Shown one piece after another: positions 17,015-26,416 of a stretch of DNA of 64,000 bases. The position numbers and the translations under genes were made by a program. Every line of letters begins with the position of its first letter. The stretch's first letter is position 1. The notes under the pieces are model-generated. The model was given only the letters and a program-made list of their open reading frames with translations, was not told the origin of the DNA and ran no database searches. Source of the DNA: Streptomyces sp. NBC_01465 (lineage in GTDB: Bacteria > Actinomycetota > Actinomycetes > Streptomycetales > Streptomycetaceae); the NCBI RefSeq assembly GCF_036227325.1, contig NZ_CP109467.1:4030001-4094000 (forward strand), in the 5' to 3' direction.

Positions 17015-17034
17015 CGGCCCCTCAGAAGGGGCCG
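17015..17034 (-). terminator. short terminator after the pirin gene
   Basis: CGGCCCCT (17015-17022), loop CAGA, AGGGGCCG (17027-17034). It lies 16 nt beyond the pirin stop and just upstream of the AI-2E start on the same strand. Confidence 0.65.
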
Positions 17035-17050
17035 CCAGGGTGACAGCGGG

Positions 17051-18013
17051 TTACGTGTGCGGCACGCGCTCCGTGGGGATGACGCCCAGGCGGCCCGCCT
17101 GGTAGTCGTCGAAGGCCTCCTGCAGCTCCGCGCGGGTGTTCATGACGAACGGCCCGTAGTGCGCCATCGGTTCACGGATCGGACGGCCGCCCAGGAGCAC
17201 GATCTCCAGGTCCGGCGTGTTCGAGTCCTGCTGCTCGTCCGCGCGGACGGTCAGCGAGGAGCCCTTGCCGAACACCGCGGTCTGGCCGGTGTGGACGGGG
17301 CGGCGGTCGGTGCCGACCGAGCCGCGTCCGGCCATCACGTACGCCAGGCCGTTGAAGTCCTCGCGCCAGGGGAGCGTGACCTCGGCGCCGGGGCGGACCG
17401 TCGCGTGGATCATCGTGATCGGGGTGTGCGTGATGCCCGGGCCGTCGTGGCCGTCGAGCGAACCCGCGATGACCCGCAGCAGCGCGCCGCCGTCGGGCGA
17501 GGCGAGGAGCTGGACCTCGCCGCCGCGGATGTCCTGGTAGCGCGGCGCCATCATCTTGTCGGCGGCCGGGAGGTTCACCCACAGCTGGAGGCCGTGGAAG
17601 AGCCCGCCCGAGACGACCAGCGACTCCGGCGGCGCCTCGATGTGCAGGAGCCCGGAGCCGGCGGTCATCCACTGGGTGTCGCCGTCGTTGATCGTGCCGC
17701 CGCCACCGTGGCTGTCCTGGTGGATGAAGGTGCCGTCGATCAGGTACGTGACGGTCTCGAAGCCGCGGTGGGGGTGCCAGGGCGTGCCCTTGGGCTCTCC
17801 CGGCGCGTACTCCACCTCGCCCATCTGGTCCATCATGATGAACGGGTCGAGGTGCTGGTAGTTGATCCCGGCGAAGGCACGGCGCACCGGGAAGCCCTCG
17901 CCCTCGAATCCGCCCGGCGCCGTGGTCACGGCAAGCACGGGGCGCGGTACGGAGCCCTCCGGTGCGGTCACACGCGGCAGGGTCAACGGGTTTTCGACGG
18001 TTACGGCAGGCAT
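17051..18013 (-). CDS. pirin family protein
   Basis: 320 aa, bicupin of the pirin family. The N-terminal metal site is visible as WHPHRGFETVTYLIDG (about 79-94) with the further ligands in FIHQDSHGG and LLHIEAPPE. The C-terminal cupin is at about 185-290. Bacterial pirins act as quercetin 2,3-dioxygenases or bind metabolic enzymes; the exact role cannot be told from sequence. ATG 18013 follows GGAGGG at good distance; a further in-frame start 60 nt upstream lacks one. Upstream lies a pair of TGAAC elements (18053-18064). Confidence 0.92.
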   Translation of the reverse strand: MPAVTVENPLTLPRVTAPEGSVPRPVLAVTTAPGGFEGEGFPVRRAFAGINYQHLDPFIMMDQMGEVEYAPGEPKGTPWHPHRGFETVTYLIDGTFIHQDSHGGGGTINDGDTQWMTAGSGLLHIEAPPESLVVSGGLFHGLQLWVNLPAADKMMAPRYQDIRGGEVQLLASPDGGALLRVIAGSLDGHDGPGITHTPITMIHATVRPGAEVTLPWREDFNGLAYVMAGRGSVGTDRRPVHTGQTAVFGKGSSLTVRADEQQDSNTPDLEIVLLGGRPIREPMAHYGPFVMNTRAELQEAFDDYQAGRLGVIPTERVPHT

Positions 18014-18052
18014 GGTGCCCTCCTTGGCGGGATGCTCAGCTCCCAAAGTAGT

Positions 18053-18064
18053 TGAACAGTGAAC
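18053..18064. promoter_or_regulatory. direct repeat upstream of the pirin gene
   Basis: TGAAC occurs twice with 7-bp phasing (18053-18057 and 18060-18064), 40-51 bp upstream of the pirin start. It could overlap a promoter or bind a regulator. No known operator is matched with certainty. Confidence 0.25.
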
Positions 18065-18107
18065 ATCCCGCAAGTGGAGCGTTATTCCGAAGCTGTTCCG
18101 GGGCGCC

Positions 18108-20201
18108 CTACGGCAGCAGCGCCTCGTCCCGCGCCGAGCAGCCGTTGGCGCACCTCGGGTCCTCGGCGAGCACCGGCGGATCCACGTGCACCTCGCTGAC
18201 CAGCGGGTCTCTGGGAAGGAGGCCGACCATCGTGTACGTGACCTCGTCGCCGGCCGCGATGTCCGCGGTGGTGTCCACGGGACCGCGCCCGGTCGCGTCC
18301 CCGCACCGGCTCGGCGCCTTCGCCGCGCAGGTCCACGGCAGGTCGGAGAGCGCGTCGGGGGCCTGCTGCACGATCTGGGAGCCGACCGCGTCCGAGGGGC
18401 CCTCGTTGCGTACGACGATCGTGTACGTCACCTTGCCGCCCGGCTCCAGCACCTTCGGCAGATGCTCGTGGCGCACGCTCAGCGCGGTGTGCACCGACCC
18501 GTCGGCCGAGGCCTCCGCCGTGCACTCCTTGAGGCAGTTGGCGTCCTCCGCGTCCCGCGGCGGCACGATCCGCGCGGTGCCCTTCAGCGGGCCGCCGCTG
18601 GAGGGAGCCACCGTCCCGGTCGCGGCGAAGGCCAGCTTGGCGCCGACCGGCAGGTCGATCTCCGTGTCCAGGTCCCCGCCGGGCACCTTCGGGCATGTCG
18701 CCCCGCCCATCGGCACACAGCTCCAGCGCACCTCGCTCAGCGGCGCCGGCAGCTGGGCCGTGAGGCGGGCGCCGCGCGCACGTCCCGGACCGTCGTTGCC
18801 CGCCGTCACGGTGTACGTCAGCTTCTCGCCCGCGACATACGGATCCGGAGCGACGTCCTCCTTGACCCAGAGCCCGGTGCGGGAGGCCACCTTCACCGCG
18901 TAGTCCGCCTTGTCGTTGCCGTGGTCGGCGTCGTCCGGGGTGGTCACGGCGGAGACCAGCGGCAGCTTCCCCACCGCATCGGGCGCCGCCTGGACCGGGA
19001 TCACCACCGGCGGATACGACGCCCCCGGCTCCAGCGAGTCCGGCCCGGTGCCGGGCCGGGCGCAGGTCACCCGGGAGCCGTCCACCTTGCAGGTCCAGCC
19101 GCCGCCCGTCGCGCCGGTGGGCACGAGGCCCGGCGGCAGCGTGGTGCGCAGGGTGACGGGCTGGTCGCTGGGACCGGCCAACGGCTTGTTGTGGACGGTG
19201 AGTTCGAGCTTGCCGGTGCCCCCGGCCGTGAAGTCGCCCTCGGTGCGCGGGGTGACGTACAGGTCCGGCGGCAGTCCCTCGACCCGCACCCTGCGCACCT
19301 CGTGGTACGCCGTGGAGGCGCCGGTGGAGGCGGCGAAGCCGAGCTTGAAGGTGGGCGGCAGGGCGGGCTGGCCGGGGATCTTCCTCAGGTTCACCGGGCC
19401 GAGCAGACGCCGGTAGCCCTTGCCGTCGTGGTAGTCCATCTCGAGGGTGAGCATCATCGCGGTCGAGAGCCTGACGCGCACCGAACGCTGCGCGGGCCCC
19501 CGGGTCTTGGCCGCGCCCAGCGACAGGCTCTGCGGCAGCGACTTCGTACCGGTGATGTACGGCGATCCGATGCTGGTCGCACCGCGCAGCGCGACCGCGT
19601 TCCGCACCATGCCGGGGCCGCCCTTGCCGGCCCAGGCGGGGTTGGAGAAGTTCCCGAACTGGTCGAGGCCGATGCCGATGTAGCCGCCGACCAGGCCCTT
19701 GTAGCCGAGCGCCCCGCCGTACATCCCCTCACGCGTGGGGTGTGCGCTGCCGTCGATCAGGAAGAAGCTGATGCCGTCGGCGCCGCGGGCGGTCGTGGTG
19801 TCGTACTGGAAACTGTCGAAGGTCGCCTCCAGCCCCTCGGCCGTGGAGAACGGCCGGTCGAAGAAGGCGAAGCCGCCCTGGTGACCGGTCTTGTCGGTGA
19901 TCCGCAGGGTGCCGTGGCCCGGCTTGTCCCTGGGGCCGCCGGGGCAGGCCTTCAGCGGGCCGGTCGCACCCTTGGCCGCGGTCAGGCAGGCGAACCCGGT
20001 GCCGGGCTTCCCGTAGCCAGAGATCCAGCGGCCGTCCGCGATCGACGCGTCGGTGAAGGTCTCCTCGACCAGCAGCGGGTTGGGCGGAGGGGCGGCGGCG
20101 CGGGCGGGCGCGGATGCGGCGAACGCGCCGGCGAGGCCCGCACAGGCCAGGGTGAGCGCGGTTGCCGCCGCGGTGAGACGTGCTCTCAAGCCGGACACCA
20201 T
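18108..20201 (-). CDS. secreted L-type-lectin-like/DUF11 protein (paralogue 1)
   Basis: 697 aa. Signal peptide (LTLACAGLAGAFAASAPARA), then an N-terminal beta-sandwich at about 40-285 with L-type lectin features: GADGISFFLIDG, and GGYIGIGLDQFGN where Asp and Asn are placed like the lectin metal ligands. It is followed by three DUF11/CARDB-type Ig-like modules to the end, each with GPSD and a WxC pair (GGWTCKVDGSRVTCARPGTG, VRWSCVPMGGATCP, LPWTCAAKAPSRCG). No sorting signal or membrane anchor is visible, so it is probably released or wall-associated. Start ATG 20201 has AGAGG upstream. It lies directly after a paralogue but behind a terminator. Confidence 0.8.
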   Translation of the reverse strand: MVSGLRARLTAAATALTLACAGLAGAFAASAPARAAAPPPNPLLVEETFTDASIADGRWISGYGKPGTGFACLTAAKGATGPLKACPGGPRDKPGHGTLRITDKTGHQGGFAFFDRPFSTAEGLEATFDSFQYDTTTARGADGISFFLIDGSAHPTREGMYGGALGYKGLVGGYIGIGLDQFGNFSNPAWAGKGGPGMVRNAVALRGATSIGSPYITGTKSLPQSLSLGAAKTRGPAQRSVRVRLSTAMMLTLEMDYHDGKGYRRLLGPVNLRKIPGQPALPPTFKLGFAASTGASTAYHEVRRVRVEGLPPDLYVTPRTEGDFTAGGTGKLELTVHNKPLAGPSDQPVTLRTTLPPGLVPTGATGGGWTCKVDGSRVTCARPGTGPDSLEPGASYPPVVIPVQAAPDAVGKLPLVSAVTTPDDADHGNDKADYAVKVASRTGLWVKEDVAPDPYVAGEKLTYTVTAGNDGPGRARGARLTAQLPAPLSEVRWSCVPMGGATCPKVPGGDLDTEIDLPVGAKLAFAATGTVAPSSGGPLKGTARIVPPRDAEDANCLKECTAEASADGSVHTALSVRHEHLPKVLEPGGKVTYTIVVRNEGPSDAVGSQIVQQAPDALSDLPWTCAAKAPSRCGDATGRGPVDTTADIAAGDEVTYTMVGLLPRDPLVSEVHVDPPVLAEDPRCANGCSARDEALLP

Positions 20202-20232
20202 CAATACCTCTCGTCACAGGGGTGGTCAGGGG

Positions 20233-20270
20233 GCCGGGGCCCGTACCGCGGGTGCGGTACGGGCCCCGGC
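20233..20270 (-). terminator. terminator between the two lectin/DUF11 genes
   Basis: A 17-bp perfect stem, 20233-20249 with 20254-20270, and 4-nt loop, 15 nt after the stop of the upstream gene (20286). The two paralogues are therefore likely separate transcripts. Confidence 0.88.
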
Positions 20271-20285
20271 AAGAGGGGGGTGCGG

Positions 20286-22418
20286 TCAGTGGACGGCGAC
20301 CTGGTCACCGGCCGAGCAGCCCTCGGCGCAGCTGGTGTCGGTGACGCTGTCGGGCGGGGTGACACCCACCGAGTCGGTGATGATCGCGGGGGCGACCACT
20401 CCGGTCACCGTGTAGACGACCTGGCTGTTCGCGGCCACGTCGACGGTCTCGTCGATGTCGCCCTGGCCCTTGGCCGATCCGCAGGCGCTGCCCGCGGCGG
20501 CCTTGCAGGTCCAGCTGAACTTCCGCAGCTGCTCGGGCAGTTGGTCCTTGATCCTGGCGCCGATGGCGTCCGAGGGACCGCCGTTGGTCACGGTGATCGT
20601 CATGGTCAGCTGCTGTCCCGCGCTGTACGGGTCGGGGCGGTGCGTCTCGGTGACCGCGAGCGAGGTGACGGCCTGGCCCTCCAGCGTCGCGGAGTCCGAG
20701 CAGCCACCGTCGCACAGCTCGTCGACAGTGTCCGGCGGCGGCGAGACATGGGCCCGCGCGGTGATGGGGTCGGTGCTGTCGCCCGGGGTCGTGCCGGTGA
20801 CGGTGAAGTCCTTCTCGCCGCCGGCCGGGACGTCCACGGGGAAGTTGAGCTTGCCGTCGGGGTCGGCCGTGCCGCAGGTCTTGCCGTCGGCGGTCCTGCA
20901 GACCGCACCGGCCAGGTACTTCGGCAGCTGTACGGAGAGCGGGGCGCCCTTGGCGTCCGAGGGGCCCTCGTTGCCGACGGCGATCGCGAAGGCGACGTCC
21001 GCGCCTGCCGTGTAGGTGTCCGGGTTGCCCGCGACGGCGATGGACAGGCCCGTCTGCGGCTTCACCGGGATCGGGGTCTTGTCCTCGTCGTTCTTCGGGT
21101 TCTTGTCGTCCGGGGTGGAGACGTCGCCCTCGGTGGGGACGTCACCGGACGCGTCCGGCGCGGCCTGCAGCGGGATGTCGACCGGAGGGTAGGAGGCGCC
21201 GGGCGGCAGCGAGTCGCCGCCGGTCCCGGGGCGGGTGCAGTCGACATCGGTGTCGGTGTACGTACAGTCCCAGCCGTCTCCGGACGCGTCGGTCGGGGTG
21301 AGACCGTCGCCGAAGTGCCGGTGGAAGGTGACGGGCTGGTCGGAGGGGCCGGCGTTCGGGTCGTTGGAGACCGTGTAGTGGATGGTGCCGGTGCCGCCCG
21401 CGACGATGTCGCCGTCGGTGGTGCGCTTGATGGAGAGGTCGGGGCCGAGGGTGTCGACGTCCACGTTGGCGATCTCGTGGACGGCGGTGTTGTCGCCGGT
21501 CCCCGCCGCGAAGCCGATCTTCAGCGTCTCGGGCAGCGCGGGCTGTCCCTTGACGCTGTCGATGTCGACCTTGTTGACCAGGGTCACGTACCCCTTGCCG
21601 TCCCCGAAGTCGACGGCGATGCTGAACCGGCCCGAGGGCGTCAGGTCGGCCTTGACCTTGCGGATCGCCTTGGAGCGGGACTTCGCCCCGTCGACGGCGA
21701 TGGGCCTGGGCATCTTCTTGGTGTGGATCCAGGGGTTCTTGGCACTGGTCGCGCCGCGCACCGTGACCGAGTTGGGGGTGCGTCCCGGGCCGCCGGGGGC
21801 CTTGGACTTCCCCGGGTCGGCCATGTTCCCCCACTGGTCGAGGGTGACGCCGATGTAGCCGCCCTCGATGCCGACGTAGCCGTTGCCGCCGCCGACGTTC
21901 CCGGAGTCCTTGGGCGAGACGGAGCCGTCGAGGAGGAAGACGGTGATGCCGTCGGCGCCGCCGCCGACCGGCTTGCCCTTCTTCTTGCCCGTCTTGAACG
22001 TGCCGCCGGTGGTGGTGCCGTACTGGTACGCGTCGAAGGTCGCCGAAACGCCCTGGTGGGACGGGAAGGCGGTGTTGAGGACGGCGAACCCGCTCTGGCC
22101 GCGCGCGCTGCCCGTCAGCCGCAGAGCGCCCCGGCCCGCCTTGTCGATCGCCTTGCCGCCCTTGCACGCCTTCAGCGGGCCCTGTGTGCCGGAGGCCGCG
22201 GTGAGGCAGGCGAAGCCGGTGCGGTCCTTGGCGCCGCCCTTGGAGTTGCTGAACCACTTGCCTTCCGGCACCGTCACGCCGCTGAACGCCTCGTCCACCA
22301 GTGGGGCGTTGTCGGCGGCGGCCGGCGAGGCCGGGATGCCGGTGAACGCGGCGAGGGCGAGCGCGAGGGTGGATCCCCAGCTCAGAGCCCTGTCCGTGAT
22401 GCAGCGCGTACGCGCCAT
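20286..22418 (-). CDS. secreted L-type-lectin-like/DUF11 protein (paralogue 2)
   Basis: 710 aa with the same plan as the neighbour at 18108: signal peptide (cleavage near ASPAAA), lectin-like sandwich at about 35-305 (GGGADGITVFLLDGS, GGYIGVTLDQWGN), then three DUF11 modules with GPSDQPVTF-, GPSDAKGA- and GPSDAIGA-type motifs. Each module has a W-C/C-R pair, which suggests a disulfide per repeat. Residues 140-150 (KTGKKKGKPVGGG) are a Lys-rich loop absent from the others. No membrane anchor. ATG 22418 has GGAGAG upstream. An inverted repeat at 22439-22469 lies just upstream. Ligand is unknown; surface carbohydrate binding is inferred from the fold. Confidence 0.8.
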   Translation of the reverse strand: MARTRCITDRALSWGSTLALALAAFTGIPASPAAADNAPLVDEAFSGVTVPEGKWFSNSKGGAKDRTGFACLTAASGTQGPLKACKGGKAIDKAGRGALRLTGSARGQSGFAVLNTAFPSHQGVSATFDAYQYGTTTGGTFKTGKKKGKPVGGGADGITVFLLDGSVSPKDSGNVGGGNGYVGIEGGYIGVTLDQWGNMADPGKSKAPGGPGRTPNSVTVRGATSAKNPWIHTKKMPRPIAVDGAKSRSKAIRKVKADLTPSGRFSIAVDFGDGKGYVTLVNKVDIDSVKGQPALPETLKIGFAAGTGDNTAVHEIANVDVDTLGPDLSIKRTTDGDIVAGGTGTIHYTVSNDPNAGPSDQPVTFHRHFGDGLTPTDASGDGWDCTYTDTDVDCTRPGTGGDSLPPGASYPPVDIPLQAAPDASGDVPTEGDVSTPDDKNPKNDEDKTPIPVKPQTGLSIAVAGNPDTYTAGADVAFAIAVGNEGPSDAKGAPLSVQLPKYLAGAVCRTADGKTCGTADPDGKLNFPVDVPAGGEKDFTVTGTTPGDSTDPITARAHVSPPPDTVDELCDGGCSDSATLEGQAVTSLAVTETHRPDPYSAGQQLTMTITVTNGGPSDAIGARIKDQLPEQLRKFSWTCKAAAGSACGSAKGQGDIDETVDVAANSQVVYTVTGVVAPAIITDSVGVTPPDSVTDTSCAEGCSAGDQVAVH

Positions 22419-22438
22419 GACGCCTCTCCTTGACCCTG

Positions 22439-22469
22439 CGTAGTCGATTGATCACATTAAGTGACTACG
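22439..22469. promoter_or_regulatory. inverted repeat upstream of lectin/DUF11 paralogue 2
   Basis: CGTAGTC (22439-22445) and GACTACG (22463-22469) flank an AT-rich 17-bp core containing TGATCA. In this GC-rich genome such a core usually marks a promoter or operator. It lies 21-51 bp upstream of the start at 22418. Confidence 0.4.
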
Positions 22470-22498
22470 AACAGGGCGAAGGGAAGGAGCCGCGCCGG

Positions 22499-22969
22499 TC
22501 AGCCGTACATACGGCGCATCGCGAAGTCGACCATCTGCTCGACGGCCTTCGCGTCGAAGACCATCCGGTGCTCGCCCTCCATGTCCAGGACGAAGCCGTA
22601 CCCGGTGGGCAGCAGGTCGATGACCTCGGCGCCGGTGATCACGAAGTACTTGGACTCCTTGCCGGCGTACCGACGGAGCTCCTTCAGCGAGGTGAACATG
22701 GGGATCACCGGCTGCTGGGTGTTGTGCAGGGCCAGGAATCCGGGGTTGTCACCGCGCGGGCAGTAGACCTTCGAGGTCGCGAAGATCTGCTGGAAGTCCT
22801 CGGCGGCGAGAGAACCCGTGGTGAAGGCCCGTACGGCGTCGGCCAGGGACGGCGGGGACGGCTCGGGGTACAGCGGCTGCTCGCCGTAGCCGGGCTGCGG
22901 CGGCTGCTGCTGCGGCTGGGCGTACTGCTGGTGCTGCTGAGCGCCCGGGGTCTGGTCGTAGCCGTACAT
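22499..22969 (-). CDS. SseB family protein
   Basis: 156 aa. A Gln/Pro/Tyr-rich N-terminal tail (1-40, MYGYDQTPGAQQHQQYAQPQ) precedes an SseB-like domain at about 42-155, with ATSKVYCPRGDNPGFLALHN and VIPMFTSLKEL in the usual places. The domain is named after a type III secretion protein but is widespread in actinobacteria, where its role is unknown; it is cytoplasmic here. ATG 22969 gives the usual MYGYDQ start. An ATG at 22993 would add eight residues and has a better AAGG ribosome site. The gene is divergent from the acyl-CoA dehydrogenase gene. Confidence 0.85.
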   Translation of the reverse strand: MYGYDQTPGAQQHQQYAQPQQQPPQPGYGEQPLYPEPSPPSLADAVRAFTTGSLAAEDFQQIFATSKVYCPRGDNPGFLALHNTQQPVIPMFTSLKELRRYAGKESKYFVITGAEVIDLLPTGYGFVLDMEGEHRMVFDAKAVEQMVDFAMRRMYG

Positions 22970-23028
22970 GAGCGCAAGAGTAGTGCGCCACATATGGGCC
23001 TTGCGGGGTTGCGTCTTATTACTCGCGG

Positions 23029-23052
23029 GTAGCATCATCGTAGCTACTAACC
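23029..23052. promoter_or_regulatory. candidate operator/promoter of the acyl-CoA dehydrogenase gene
   Basis: GTAGC occurs at 23029-23033 and again at 23040-23044, followed by TACTAACCGGT. This AT-richer stretch between two divergent genes is a probable control region. No specific regulator can be named. Confidence 0.3.
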
Positions 23053-23092
23053 GGTATTGGTCATAGGTATGCGTTACGAGAGGGCCGTTGCC

Positions 23093-24919
23093 ATGGGGCA
23101 CTACAAGTCGAATCTCCGCGACATCGAGTTCAACCTGTTCGAGGTGCTCGGTCGCGACAGTACGTACGGCAGCGGCCCGTTCGCCGAGATGGACGTCGAG
23201 ACCGCCAAGTCGATCCTCGACGAGATCGGCCGTCTCGCCGAGAAGGACTTCGCCGACTCCTTCGCGGACGCCGACCGCAACCCGCCGGTCTTCGACCCGG
23301 AGACCAACACCGCGCCGGTCCCCGCGGCCTTCAAGAAGAGCTACCAGACCTTCATGGACTCCGAGTACTGGCGGCTCGGCCTGCCCGAGGAGATCGGCGG
23401 CACGACCTCCCCGCGCTCGCTGATCTGGGCCTTCGCGGAGCTGATCCTCGGCTCGAACCCGGCGATCTGGATGTACTCCTCGGGTCCGGCCTTCGCCGGG
23501 ATCCTCTACGAGGAGGGCAACGACGTACAGAAGAAGATCGCCGAGATCGCTGTGGAGAAGCAGTGGGGCTCGACGATGGTGCTCACCGAGCCCGACGCGG
23601 GCTCGGACGTCGGCGCCGGCCGGACGAAGGCCGTGCAGCAGGACGACGGCTCCTGGCACATCGAGGGTGTGAAGCGCTTCATCACCTCGGGCGAGCACGA
23701 CATGTCCGAGAACATCATTCACTACGTGCTCGCACGCCCCGAGGGTGCGGGACCGGGGACGAAGGGGCTCTCCCTCTTCATGGTCCCGAAGTTCCACTTC
23801 GACTTCGAGACCGGTGAGCTGGGCGAGCGCAACGGCGTCTACGCGACCAACGTCGAGCACAAGATGGGGCTGAAGGCCTCCAACACCTGCGAGATGACCT
23901 TCGGCGACCAGAGCCCGGCCGTCGGCTGGCTGGTCGGCGACAAGCACGAGGGCATCCGGCAGATGTTCCGGATCATCGAGTTCGCCCGGATGATGGTCGG
24001 CACGAAGGCCATCGCGACGCTCTCGACGGGGTACCTGAACGCGCTGGAGTACGCCAAGGAGCGCGTCCAGGGTCCCGACCTCGCCGAGTTCATGGACAAG
24101 GCCGCCCCGAAGGTGACGATCACTCACCACCCGGACGTACGGCGCTCGTTGATGACGCAGAAGGCGTACGCCGAGGGCATGCGCTCGCTGGTGCTCTACA
24201 CCGCCACGGTCCAGGACGCGATCCAGGAGAAGGAGGCCGCGGGCGAGGACGCGAAGGCGCTGCACGGGCTGAATGACCTGCTGCTGCCGATCGTGAAGGG
24301 CTACGGCTCGGAGAAGTCCTACGAGCAGCTGGCGCAGTCCCTGCAGACCTTCGGCGGGTCGGGCTATCTGCAGGAGTACCCGATCGAGCAGTACATCCGC
24401 GACGCCAAGATCGACACCCTCTACGAGGGCACGACCGCCATCCAGGGCCAGGACTTCTTCTTCCGGAAGATCGTCCGTGACCAGGGTGCGTCGCTGAACA
24501 TGCTGTCGGAGGAGATCAAGAAGTTCCTCGCGGTCGGCACCGGCGGCGAGGAGCTGGGCGAGGCGCGTGAGCAGCTCGCCAAGGCGGCCGTGGACCTGGA
24601 GGCGATCGTCGGCACGATGATCACCGACCTGACCGCGACCGGCGAGGACGTCAAGAACATCTACAAGGTGGGCCTCAACACGACCCGCCTGCTGATGGCC
24701 TCGGGCGACGTCGTCGTCTCGTACCTGCTGCTCAAGGGTGCGGCCGTGGCCGCCGAGGCGCTGCCGACGGCCTCCCCGAAGGACGTCCCCTTCTACCAGG
24801 GCAAGATCGCGGCCGCGAAGTTCTTCGCCGCGAACGTGCTGCCGGGCGTCGGCAGCGCGCGTGCGCTGGCCGAGACGGTCGACAACTCCCTGATGGAGCT
24901 GGACGAAGCCGCCTTCTAG
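23093..24919 (+). CDS. acyl-CoA dehydrogenase, long FadE5-like type
   Basis: 608 aa, about 220 residues longer than the common acyl-CoA dehydrogenases, as in the mycobacterial FadE5 group. FAD and substrate motifs are clear: [20 protein letters not shown] at about 160-180, and [19 protein letters not shown] near residue 443, where Glu of YEG is the likely catalytic base. C-terminal helical extension from about 480. It catalyses the first, FAD-linked step of fatty-acid beta-oxidation in the cytoplasm. ATG 23093 has AGAGGG 8 nt upstream; an earlier start at 23057 lacks one. Monocistronic, ended by a strong hairpin. Confidence 0.93.
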   Translation: MGHYKSNLRDIEFNLFEVLGRDSTYGSGPFAEMDVETAKSILDEIGRLAEKDFADSFADADRNPPVFDPETNTAPVPAAFKKSYQTFMDSEYWRLGLPEEIGGTTSPRSLIWAFAELILGSNPAIWMYSSGPAFAGILYEEGNDVQKKIAEIAVEKQWGSTMVLTEPDAGSDVGAGRTKAVQQDDGSWHIEGVKRFITSGEHDMSENIIHYVLARPEGAGPGTKGLSLFMVPKFHFDFETGELGERNGVYATNVEHKMGLKASNTCEMTFGDQSPAVGWLVGDKHEGIRQMFRIIEFARMMVGTKAIATLSTGYLNALEYAKERVQGPDLAEFMDKAAPKVTITHHPDVRRSLMTQKAYAEGMRSLVLYTATVQDAIQEKEAAGEDAKALHGLNDLLLPIVKGYGSEKSYEQLAQSLQTFGGSGYLQEYPIEQYIRDAKIDTLYEGTTAIQGQDFFFRKIVRDQGASLNMLSEEIKKFLAVGTGGEELGEAREQLAKAAVDLEAIVGTMITDLTATGEDVKNIYKVGLNTTRLLMASGDVVVSYLLLKGAAVAAEALPTASPKDVPFYQGKIAAAKFFAANVLPGVGSARALAETVDNSLMELDEAAF

Positions 24920-24934
24920 TCCTGCGGGACCACA

Positions 24935-24975
24935 CACTGCGGCCCGCCCCCGGTGACCGGGGGCGGGCCGCAGTG
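24935..24975 (+). terminator. strong terminator after the acyl-CoA dehydrogenase gene
   Basis: A near-continuous palindrome of about 19 base pairs, 24935-24953 with 24957-24975, leaves only a 3-nt loop. It begins 16 nt after the stop codon. Confidence 0.88.
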
Positions 24976-25024
24976 CACAGGCCATGGCTGGGGGCTGTCG
25001 GCGGTCGTAGTTAGGCTGGAGTTC

Positions 25025-26314
25025 ATGAGCACTGCTATCCGCTTCGACCGCGGTCACACCGACGACCTGATGTCCTTCCTGGCGGCCAGCCCGTCGCCGT
25101 ACCACGCAGTGGCGAACGCGGCCGAGCGGCTGGAGAAGGCCGGCTTCCGTCAGGTCGCCGAGACCGACGCGTGGGACGCCTCCACGGGCGGGAAGTACGT
25201 GCTGCGCGGCGGCGCGATCGTCGCCTGGTACGTCCCCGAGGGCGCCGAGGCGCACACCCCCTTCCGGATCGTCGGAGCCCACACCGACTCCCCCAACCTG
25301 CGCGTGAAGCCGCTGCCCGACATGGGCACCGAGGGCTGGCGGCAGGTGGCCGTGGAGATCTACGGCGGGACGCTGCTCAACACCTGGCTCGACCGCGACC
25401 TCGGCCTCTCCGGCCGCCTCACCCTGCGCGACGGATCGCACCGCCTCGTCCTCATCGACCGCGCGCTGCTGCGCGTGCCGCAGCTCTCCGTCCACCTGGA
25501 CCGCTCGGCCAACACCGACGGCCTCAAGCTCGACAAGCAGCGCCACATGCAGCCCATCTGGGGCCTGGGCGACGTGCACGAGGGCGACCTCATCGCCTAC
25601 GTCGCGCAGGAGGCTGGCGTCGCCGCCGCGGACGTGACCGGCTGGGACCTGATGGTCCACTCGATCGAGGCGCCGTCGTACCTCGGCCGCGACCAGGAGC
25701 TCGTCGCCGGGCCGCGTATGGACAACCTCCTCTCCGTGCACGCGTGCACGGCCGCGCTGGCCGCCGTGGCCGGCGAGAAGCTCGACCACATCCCGGTGTT
25801 CGCCGCCTTCGACCACGAGGAGAACGGCTCGCAGTCCGACACCGGCGCCGACGGCCCGCTGCTCGGCACGGTCCTGGAGCGCTCCGTCCTCGCCCGCGGC
25901 GGCAGCTTCGAGGACAAGGCCCGCGCCTTCGCCGGCACCGTCTGTCTGTCGTCCGACACCGGCCACGCCGTGCACCCCAACTACAGCGAGCGCCACGACC
26001 CCACGCACCACCCGCGTGCCAACGGCGGACCGATCCTCAAGGTCAACGTGAACATGCGGTACGCGACCGACGGCAGCGGCCGGGCCGTCTTCGCCGAGGC
26101 CTGCGAGAAGGCCGGGGTGCCGATGCAGCACTTCGTCTCCAACAACGCGATGCCGTGCGGGACGACCATTGGTCCGATCACCGCCGCGCGCCACGGGATC
26201 AAGACCGTCGACATCGGCGTCGCGATCCTCTCCATGCACAGCGCGCGCGAGCTGTGCGGGGCCGACGACCCGTACCTGCTGGCCAACGCACTGGTGGCGT
26301 TCCTGGAGGGCTGA
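25025..26314 (+). CDS. M18 family aminopeptidase (aspartyl aminopeptidase type)
   Basis: 429 aa, cytoplasmic metallopeptidase of the M18 family, which removes N-terminal acidic residues and forms tetrahedral dodecamers. Metal-site motifs are in order: GAHTDSPNLRVKP (about 82-94, first His), AAFDHEENGSQS (about 258-270, catalytic and metal Glu), SDTGHAVHPNYSERH (about 312-326) and a late His in ILSMHSARELCG (about 400). Length fits the family. ATG 25025 has GGAG three nt upstream; an earlier in-frame ATG at 24953 lies within the preceding terminator and is rejected. Confidence 0.95.
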   Translation: MSTAIRFDRGHTDDLMSFLAASPSPYHAVANAAERLEKAGFRQVAETDAWDASTGGKYVLRGGAIVAWYVPEGAEAHTPFRIVGAHTDSPNLRVKPLPDMGTEGWRQVAVEIYGGTLLNTWLDRDLGLSGRLTLRDGSHRLVLIDRALLRVPQLSVHLDRSANTDGLKLDKQRHMQPIWGLGDVHEGDLIAYVAQEAGVAAADVTGWDLMVHSIEAPSYLGRDQELVAGPRMDNLLSVHACTAALAAVAGEKLDHIPVFAAFDHEENGSQSDTGADGPLLGTVLERSVLARGGSFEDKARAFAGTVCLSSDTGHAVHPNYSERHDPTHHPRANGGPILKVNVNMRYATDGSGRAVFAEACEKAGVPMQHFVSNNAMPCGTTIGPITAARHGIKTVDIGVAILSMHSARELCGADDPYLLANALVAFLEG

Positions 26315-26339
26315 CTGTGCCTGTTTTAACAACGCCGCT

Positions 26340-26402
26340 GGGTTGATTGGTTGTTGTGGCTGCGGGTACCCGCAGCCGTAGCCCGCTACAGCCAATCAAC
26401 CC
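26340..26402. repeat. nested palindromes upstream of the DUF6458 gene
   Basis: Outer arms GGGTTGATTGG (26340-26350) and CCAATCAACCC (26392-26402) are perfect complements. Inside lies a perfect 20-bp palindrome, GGCTGCGGGTACCCGCAGCC (26358-26377). It may be the terminator of the M18 gene, a structured leader, or a small dispersed repeat. The AT-rich outer arms are unusual for a Streptomyces terminator. Confidence 0.7.
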
Positions 26403-26416
26403 TGGAGGCGATTCGC

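Noticed and set aside
18186..22433. 1415-codon open frame on the plus strand
   Set aside because: Antisense to two clear secreted proteins with signal peptides and lectin/DUF11 motifs; low-complexity translation.
22499..26395. 1298-codon open frame on the minus strand
   Set aside because: Only its end (22499-22969) is a gene. The rest is antisense to the acyl-CoA dehydrogenase and M18 genes and gives an Arg/Val/Gly-rich shadow typical of high GC.
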